DNA from: Alphaproteobacteria bacterium
GTDB taxonomy: Bacteria > Pseudomonadota > Alphaproteobacteria > Rickettsiales > UBA6187
Length of the DNA stretch: 9,980 nt
Direction: 5' to 3'
NCBI GenBank assembly: GCA_024280585.1
Contig: JAJRPW010000019.1
Coordinates: 1 to 9,980 of the forward strand
Part shown: positions 5,404-9,980 of the stretch, piece after piece
Numbering within the stretch: the stretch's first letter is position 1
Layout of the letters: every line of letters starts with the position of its first letter
Notes under the pieces: model-generated
Told to the model about the DNA's origin: nothing
Seen by the model: only the letters and a program-made list of their open reading frames with translations
Database searches by the model: none
Translations under genes and position numbers: made by a program

Positions 5404-6993
5404 ATGAGTACGGAAAAGACGGAAGTCTGGAAGCCAAAAAGAAGGTCTTATACGCAGTTCACACCAGAACAGATGCAGGAAATGCTAACCATTTTTAATG
5501 AGCTATATAGAGAGCATTATCCAGATGAGCCAGATGTTGAATCGCTTGAGGTTTATGGGAATAAATTTACTGCTGTTTTCAGTGACAAAGTAACAAGTGA
5601 AGAAGACCTGGAATATTTTTTGTATCTTTTGAGAAGCTATGAGAGATACATGTTTCTGTCTTTAAGCAAGGAAGACGTAGAGAAATCACCCCTATTAAGT
5701 TTTACCCCTATCGATACAAATGATGTTTCTTCAAATAAAATCAGTTTTTCCATTGTTTCCGATATAAGCTTTGAGGACATTAAAAGCAATACAAGCTATG
5801 AAAAAGCATTAGATTTTACAAAGGAGCAAAGAAGCTTAGACACACTTAGCAAAAGTCTCGATAGTACTCCAAAGTGGCATTTTTACTGTCAAAAGAAAGG
5901 GAAATTTGGTGATGTTCCCGGATTTCAACTTAAGGGCTTGGCTTTACTCAATAATATCCATGGTTTATCAAATGCTTTTATTTGCGATAGCACTAAAACT
6001 TTCTCAGATACTTTAAGGTTACTAAACCAAAGTGGCATTCCAGACAATTTGGAGTTACTTCTAGTTCGTAAATTTCCAGGTGGGCATGTTCATCCTATAA
6101 AAATTGAACGAGTGGATGGAGTTAATCATTTTATAATTATCGATTCTTTCGGCAAAAGTAAGCCTTATATGAAGGAGTCATTAGATTTAATTAGAGAGTT
6201 ATCAAATAACTCGCCTGTATATTATATAAAAGAAGCCCGCCAGACTGGTGACTTTGACTGCTATACATTCGCAACAAAAGATTTAAAAAAGATGGCGGCT
6301 ACACCTAATTTACACCTTGAATTGAAAATAAATCATGGTGGCACAGAGTTACGAGAAGACCTGAATATATTTGAATGTAGTACACCAGCTAGATTTTTTT
6401 CATATGTTCAATCAAGAAGTTATTTATTAGGTTATATTGATGCTAATCCAGATATGGCTGGGAATAAAATATTTACTAATAAAACTGGAAATGGAGAAAC
6501 GCTAAGAGAGAAAATCTACAGAGAAAGAAGCTGTGGCAATGTAACAACACCTCTTAAACAAGATAATGGCTCAGACATACCAAGAGTAATCGACTATTTC
6601 GCAGCGAAATATGCCAAAGACATTGATGCCATGCTTGAAGCAAAAAGTCCCGAAAAAATTGACGCTATTTTAGAGGTAAGTGATGCAAGAAATCTTACCG
6701 TCGCGAAATTACAGGAATTATCTCGTTCAAAAAATACCGCAACCTCTCCAAAAAGAAAGTTTGGTGAAGGTTATGTAAGCCCTAATGCAAGCCCTACTAA
6801 AAGAGTTGGAAGGGTAGCGATGGCTAGAAAAAATTTGCGGCTTTCTTCTGATATCCGTACATTTTCCTGCCCGCCATTATCGGATAGCACTTCTTCTTTT
6901 ACAGCGATATTAGAAGCTGAAAAAGGGGTAAAAGCTATGAAAATAGACGGGGAGGGCCCTGAAGCCCTCGCTAATTTATCTATACATATCTAA
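5404..6993 (+). CDS. Putative YopJ-like (clan CE, C55-type) cysteine protease/acetyltransferase-fold effector
   Basis: This 529-residue protein has no housekeeping counterpart that I recognise. Its centre fits the catalytic layout of clan CE enzymes: H228, then D238-G239, D247 after a hydrophobic strand (HFIIID), Q280 and C286 (QTGDFDC). In YopJ, as I recall its sequence, H109, D119-G120, E128, Q166 and C172 give the same H-to-acid distance (19), the same Q-to-C distance (6), and the same F at +3 and KK at +9/+10 after the cysteine. YopJ relatives acetylate host kinases on Ser/Thr/Lys; other clan members are Ulp1-like proteases or deubiquitinases, which use Asp as here. Residues 1-200 and 300-440 are unassigned. 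The tail (about 445-490) is basic and Ser-rich, with SPKRK and SPTKRVGR that resemble nuclear import signals. No signal peptide or membrane segment is seen, as expected for a type III/IV substrate. Arginine is mostly AGA. It has its own promoter and a weak ribosome site (TTGAG). The gene is secure; the family call is moderately confident. Confidence 0.72.
   Translation: MSTEKTEVWKPKRRSYTQFTPEQMQEMLTIFNELYREHYPDEPDVESLEVYGNKFTAVFSDKVTSEEDLEYFLYLLRSYERYMFLSLSKEDVEKSPLLSFTPIDTNDVSSNKISFSIVSDISFEDIKSNTSYEKALDFTKEQRSLDTLSKSLDSTPKWHFYCQKKGKFGDVPGFQLKGLALLNNIHGLSNAFICDSTKTFSDTLRLLNQSGIPDNLELLLVRKFPGGHVHPIKIERVDGVNHFIIIDSFGKSKPYMKESLDLIRELSNNSPVYYIKEARQTGDFDCYTFATKDLKKMAATPNLHLELKINHGGTELREDLNIFECSTPARFFSYVQSRSYLLGYIDANPDMAGNKIFTNKTGNGETLREKIYRERSCGNVTTPLKQDNGSDIPRVIDYFAAKYAKDIDAMLEAKSPEKIDAILEVSDARNLTVAKLQELSRSKNTATSPKRKFGEGYVSPNASPTKRVGRVAMARKNLRLSSDIRTFSCPPLSDSTSSFTAILEAEKGVKAMKIDGEGPEALANLSIHI
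6952..6969 (+). other. GC-rich inverted repeat at the end of the YopJ-like gene
   Basis: GAGGGC and GCCCTC form a perfect 6-bp stem around a CCTGAA loop, just 21 bases before the stop codon, in an otherwise AT-rich gene. No run of T follows, so it does not meet the usual picture of an intrinsic terminator. It could slow transcription or protect the 3' end of the message, or it may only be a coincidence of the codons for Glu-Gly-Pro-Glu-Ala-Leu. Confidence 0.4.
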
Positions 6994-7014
6994 AAATCCC
7001 GTTAGTATACAGTC

Positions 7015-8715
7015 ATGACTGACGAAAAAATTACCGCGATTAGGGAGCTTTTGCAAGCAGAGGATGTTGAGGGATTCATCGCGCCTTCTACGGATGAATT
7101 CCAATCCGAATTTACGCCAAAACACGCGCGCAGACTCGAGTTTTTAACTGGATTTACCGGCTCATATGGTGTTGCCATCATCTTGCGAAATAAAGCTGCA
7201 TTTTTCACCGATGGTCGCTATACAATCCAGGCAAAACAACAAGTTAACGGTTTTGAATTATATAATATTGCCGATAAAAAACCCTGGGAATGGGCAGCTG
7301 AAGAAGTTGGCGGCGGTGCAATTGGGATTGACCCGTGGCTGCATAATGAGGATAATTATGCGAAATATCAGAATGTTAGAAACCTGGTGCGAAATCCCAT
7401 AGATCAAATTTGGGAAGACCGCCCACTGCCAATAAAAAGCCAGGTTGAAGTGCATGATTTGCAATATTCCGGCGAAGAATCCTCGGATAAAATCACTACA
7501 ATATGCGCGGATATGCAGCAAAATAATATTGATGCCTGCCTGCTTACCACGCCGGATTGTGTTTGCTGGCTACTGAATATACGCGCGCATGATGCCTCAA
7601 ATAGCCCGCTATTACTAGCATTTGCAATCTTATATAGTGATGGCAAACTGGATTTATTTATCGAACAAAATCGTATTTCAAATGAAGTGCTTGAACATCT
7701 TGGCCGCAATGTGAGTATCAAAAACCCTGGTGATTTAGGGAGTTGCCTGGAAAAATTAGGTGGCAAAACGGTCTCTGCCGATCCGACGGCAACTCCGCAC
7801 TGGTTTTTTGAAAAGCTTGGGAAGAACGAAATAACTCGTGAACAAAACCCGTGTATATTGCCCAAATCTTGCAAAAACCCTAGTGAAATTGAGGGCGCAA
7901 AACAGGCACATATCAAAGACGGCGTAGCAGTTACCAAATTTTTATACTGGATACAAAATCGAAACGAAAGCATCGACGAAGTCACAATAGACCAAAAACT
8001 CCTGGAATTTCGTAAACAAGATGAATCATTTGTCGAACCAAGCTTCGATACAATTGCCGGATTCGGCGCAAATGGCGCGATTGTGCATTATCGAGCCGAG
8101 CAGGATTCTTGTAAAAAAATCGACTGTGACGGCATATTGCTCGTCGATTCCGGTGGGCAATATCCGTGCGGAACAACTGATATCACTAGAACAATCGCCA
8201 TCGGTGCAGCAACTTCCGAGCAAAAGCGTAATTTCACACTAGTGCTAAAAGGCCACATCGCCCTCGCCTCCGCCCGCTTTGAAAAAGGTACAACCGGCTC
8301 TGAACTTGACCCTTTAGCGCGACAATTTTTGCAAGAAGCAGGCTTAGATTATGACCACGGAACAGGCCATGGCGTAGGGAGCTACTTAAACGTGCATGAA
8401 GGCCCACAAAGAATTAGCAAGTTAAAAAGCGAAGTTGCGCTTGCCCCCGGCATGATTATTTCCAACGAACCGGGGTATTATAAGGCAGGCGCATATGGAA
8501 TTCGTATCGAAAGCCTGATAGTTGTGGTTGAGCAAGGCGATGAATACGCTTTTGAAACTATAACAAAAGCCCCTATTGATAGAAACCTAATCGACTGGAA
8601 AATTATGACTGAGGCTGAAAAAAAATGGCTGGAAAATTATCACGAAAACGTGCTTAAAGATCTTAAACCACTGCTAAGCGATAATATAAATAAGTGGCTG
8701 CAGAAAACACTATAA
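7015..8715 (+). CDS. pepP: Xaa-Pro aminopeptidase (aminopeptidase P, family M24B)
   Basis: Cytosolic dimetal (usually Mn) exopeptidase that removes the N-terminal residue next to proline. The 566 residues show the three-domain, eukaryote-like long form: a first creatinase-like domain (about 5-140, with FLTGFTGSYG at 43-52), a second one (about 155-290), and the catalytic pita-bread domain (about 295-520). It ends with the short M24 C-terminal extension (about 520-566). The five metal ligands are present: D378 (LLVDSGG), D389 (TTDITRT), H452 (GTGHGVG), E485 (NEPGYY) and E499 (RIES); H358 in VHYR is the usual proton-shuttle histidine. It starts 21 bases after the YopJ-like gene, on the same strand, so it may be co-transcribed with it. 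There is no clear Shine-Dalgarno sequence or good promoter in the gap. At its end it overlaps the SCO gene by 6 bp, tail to tail. Assignment is secure. Confidence 0.97.
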   Translation: MTDEKITAIRELLQAEDVEGFIAPSTDEFQSEFTPKHARRLEFLTGFTGSYGVAIILRNKAAFFTDGRYTIQAKQQVNGFELYNIADKKPWEWAAEEVGGGAIGIDPWLHNEDNYAKYQNVRNLVRNPIDQIWEDRPLPIKSQVEVHDLQYSGEESSDKITTICADMQQNNIDACLLTTPDCVCWLLNIRAHDASNSPLLLAFAILYSDGKLDLFIEQNRISNEVLEHLGRNVSIKNPGDLGSCLEKLGGKTVSADPTATPHWFFEKLGKNEITREQNPCILPKSCKNPSEIEGAKQAHIKDGVAVTKFLYWIQNRNESIDEVTIDQKLLEFRKQDESFVEPSFDTIAGFGANGAIVHYRAEQDSCKKIDCDGILLVDSGGQYPCGTTDITRTIAIGAATSEQKRNFTLVLKGHIALASARFEKGTTGSELDPLARQFLQEAGLDYDHGTGHGVGSYLNVHEGPQRISKLKSEVALAPGMIISNEPGYYKAGAYGIRIESLIVVVEQGDEYAFETITKAPIDRNLIDWKIMTEAEKKWLENYHENVLKDLKPLLSDNINKWLQKTL

Positions 8716-9306
8716 ATATTTACGAACACCGGCCGCAATTTCACCAGCATCCTGCCCGTGATTAAAGTGGGCAAGATACTTTCCATCACGTCCCATAAGA
8801 TACATGTAACCGGAATGATTCATTAAATAATCGCTTAAAGTTTCCGATGTAACCTTCTGATAAAACACCCGATAATCGCTTGCCACTTTTACGATTTCTT
8901 CTTTGGTTCCAGTAAATCCTTGCGTGGCGGGGTGAAAATTAGAGACATAGGATTTCATCGCTTCAACATCATCACGATCCGGATCAATTGTGATCAACAT
9001 CGGCACAACCTGCTCTGAATACTCGCCTAGTTCTTGCATAGCCTGGGTCATAACGGCCATATCTGTCGGACACATAGAAGGGCAATTAGTGAAACCAAAA
9101 TATACCAACATGAGCTTTCCGCGAAAATTCTGCGAATTCGTTTTCACCCCGTCCTGGTTAGTTAAAATAAAATCAGCACCGATTTGCACTTCGCGCACTT
9201 GCTCAGCCTCTTTTTCAGAAGCAGCTTCCTGATATTTCGTGTAACCAATCTGCCCCAAAATAACCACAATCAAAGTAATTGTGGCATATCTAATAATCTT
9301 AAGCAT
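8710..9306 (-). CDS. SCO1/SenC/PrrC-family copper chaperone for cytochrome c oxidase
   Basis: Membrane-anchored thioredoxin-fold protein that binds copper and helps build the CuA centre of cytochrome c oxidase on the outer face of the inner membrane. The 198 residues have an uncleaved N-terminal membrane anchor (about 5-23), a short linker, and the SCO domain. The domain contains F-RGK (61-64), the copper-binding C75xxxC79 in FTNCPSMCPTD, the DPDRD segment (108-112), and the third copper ligand H164 (MNHSGYMYLMG). All ligands are present and the length is normal. ATG 9306 is inside the end of hemB (8-bp overlap) and is preceded by a strong GAGGAGG element, so the two genes are almost certainly co-transcribed and translationally coupled. 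This implies an aa3-type oxidase elsewhere in the genome and an aerobic respiratory chain. Confidence 0.96.
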   Translation of the reverse strand: MLKIIRYATITLIVVILGQIGYTKYQEAASEKEAEQVREVQIGADFILTNQDGVKTNSQNFRGKLMLVYFGFTNCPSMCPTDMAVMTQAMQELGEYSEQVVPMLITIDPDRDDVEAMKSYVSNFHPATQGFTGTKEEIVKVASDYRVFYQKVTSETLSDYLMNHSGYMYLMGRDGKYLAHFNHGQDAGEIAAGVRKYL

Positions 9307-9980
9307 TTTTTGCCCTCCTCAAATTTTCAGCAATTTCAAGCGCCGCATAAGTAAAAATCCCGCAGCAGCCAGCTCTTTTGAATGCTAATATAGCTTCCTC
9401 CATCGCCTCATTTTCATCCAACCAGCCATTTTGCGCGGCCGCTTTAATCATGGCATATTCGCCGCTCACTTGATATGCAAAAATCGGCACATTGAAATTA
9501 TCTTTCACTTGGCAAATGACATCTAAATATGGCATTCCGGGCTTAATCATTATCATATCCGCGCCTTCCGCCACATCCATTGCAACCTCGCGCAAAGCCT
9601 CATCGCAATTAGCCGGATTCATTTGATAAGTCCGTTTATCCGCCTTGCCCAAATTCGCAGCCGAGCCAACGGCATCCCTAAACGGGCCATAAAAACTCGA
9701 CGCATATTTCGCAGCATAGGACATAATTTTTACATTTTGGAATTTTTTCTTGTCCAACGCCTCTCTGACCGCGCCAATTCGTCCGTCCATCATGTCAGAC
9801 GGGGCAACGATATCGCACCCTGCTTTCGCCAAGGCAACCGCTTGTTTACAAAGCACTTCAACGGTTTCATCATTTAAAACCACACTGTTTTTCATCAGCC
9901 CATCCTGGCCATGGCTGGTATATGGATCGAGCGCCACATCGCATATTATGCCGATACCCTCAACATTTCCCTTAATTGCC
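9299..9980 (-). CDS. hemB: Delta-aminolevulinic acid dehydratase (porphobilinogen synthase), 5' end cut by window edge
   Basis: Condenses two molecules of 5-aminolevulinate to porphobilinogen, the second step of tetrapyrrole synthesis, in the cytosol. The frame stays open to base 9980, and residues before the GTG at 9937 continue the family consensus (GIICDVALDPYTSHGQDG), so that GTG is an internal valine and not a start. About 227 residues are present of a family of about 325-340, so the N-terminal third is missing. Visible marks are APSDMMDGRIGAVREALD, the first active-site lysine in SYAAKYASSFYGPFRDA (codon 9707-9709), the Schiff-base lysine in IMIKPGMPYLD (codon 9542-9544), and the terminal GIFTYAALEIAENL. 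It reads directly into the SCO gene. Haem supply and oxidase copper assembly are thus linked, which makes sense for cytochrome oxidase biogenesis. Confidence 0.98.
   Translation of the reverse strand, partial: AIKGNVEGIGIICDVALDPYTSHGQDGLMKNSVVLNDETVEVLCKQAVALAKAGCDIVAPSDMMDGRIGAVREALDKKKFQNVKIMSYAAKYASSFYGPFRDAVGSAANLGKADKRTYQMNPANCDEALREVAMDVAEGADMIMIKPGMPYLDVICQVKDNFNVPIFAYQVSGEYAMIKAAAQNGWLDENEAMEEAILAFKRAGCCGIFTYAALEIAENLRRAKNA

Noticed and set aside
7006..7011. TATACA as a -10 box for pepP
   Set aside because: It would start transcription downstream of the ATG at about 7018, and no -35 box is properly spaced.
9935..9937. GTG 9937 as the start of hemB
   Set aside because: The frame is open upstream to the window edge and encodes conserved HemB residues, so the codon is an internal valine.

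Overview
The window is a stretch of a moderately AT-rich bacterial chromosome, most likely from an alphaproteobacterium. The protein signatures supporting this are an alphaproteobacterial-type FtsB, IspG (GcpE), HemB, a SCO1/SenC copper protein, an M24B aminopeptidase P and an M3-family oligoendopeptidase F. A gene resembling a YopJ-type host-directed enzyme suggests a host-associated lifestyle (Rickettsiales- or Holosporales-like), but the lineage is an inference and cannot be fixed from this window.

Layout. (1) From 2801 down to the left edge, a minus-strand operon holds ftsB, a UDP-glucuronate 4-epimerase-type NAD sugar epimerase, and an M3 oligoendopeptidase F gene whose 3' end is cut by the window. 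That last gene is open in one frame from 1491 to base 1, with the HELGH zinc motif in place. (2) A divergent intergenic region (2802-2962) carries a near-consensus sigma70 promoter for a plus-strand gene of unknown function (2963-4129). This gene contains a 27-bp tandem duplication, a hexanucleotide minisatellite coding for Thr-Ala repeats, and a Ser/Pro-rich linker. (3) ispG follows on the minus strand (4098-5321), overlapping the unknown gene tail to tail by 32 bp. (4) A second unusual plus-strand gene (5404-6993), with its own promoter, encodes a 529-residue protein. Its central region matches the His-acidic-Gln-Cys arrangement of clan CE cysteine enzymes, with spacing very close to YopJ. 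(5) pepP (7015-8715) follows on the plus strand, and converges with a minus-strand hemB-SCO1 pair at the right end. hemB is cut at its 5' end by the window.

How it fits together. Most genes are housekeeping: cell division (FtsB), surface sugar supply (epimerase), peptide turnover (PepF, PepP), isoprenoid precursors (IspG), and haem synthesis plus cytochrome oxidase copper delivery (HemB, SCO1). The two plus-strand genes flanking ispG differ from this background. Neither belongs to an obvious housekeeping family, arginine is mostly AGA in them, each has its own good promoter, and they sit as single-gene inserts. The best reading is two accessory, possibly secreted effector genes inserted around ispG. 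The YopJ-like one is the most interesting item in the window.
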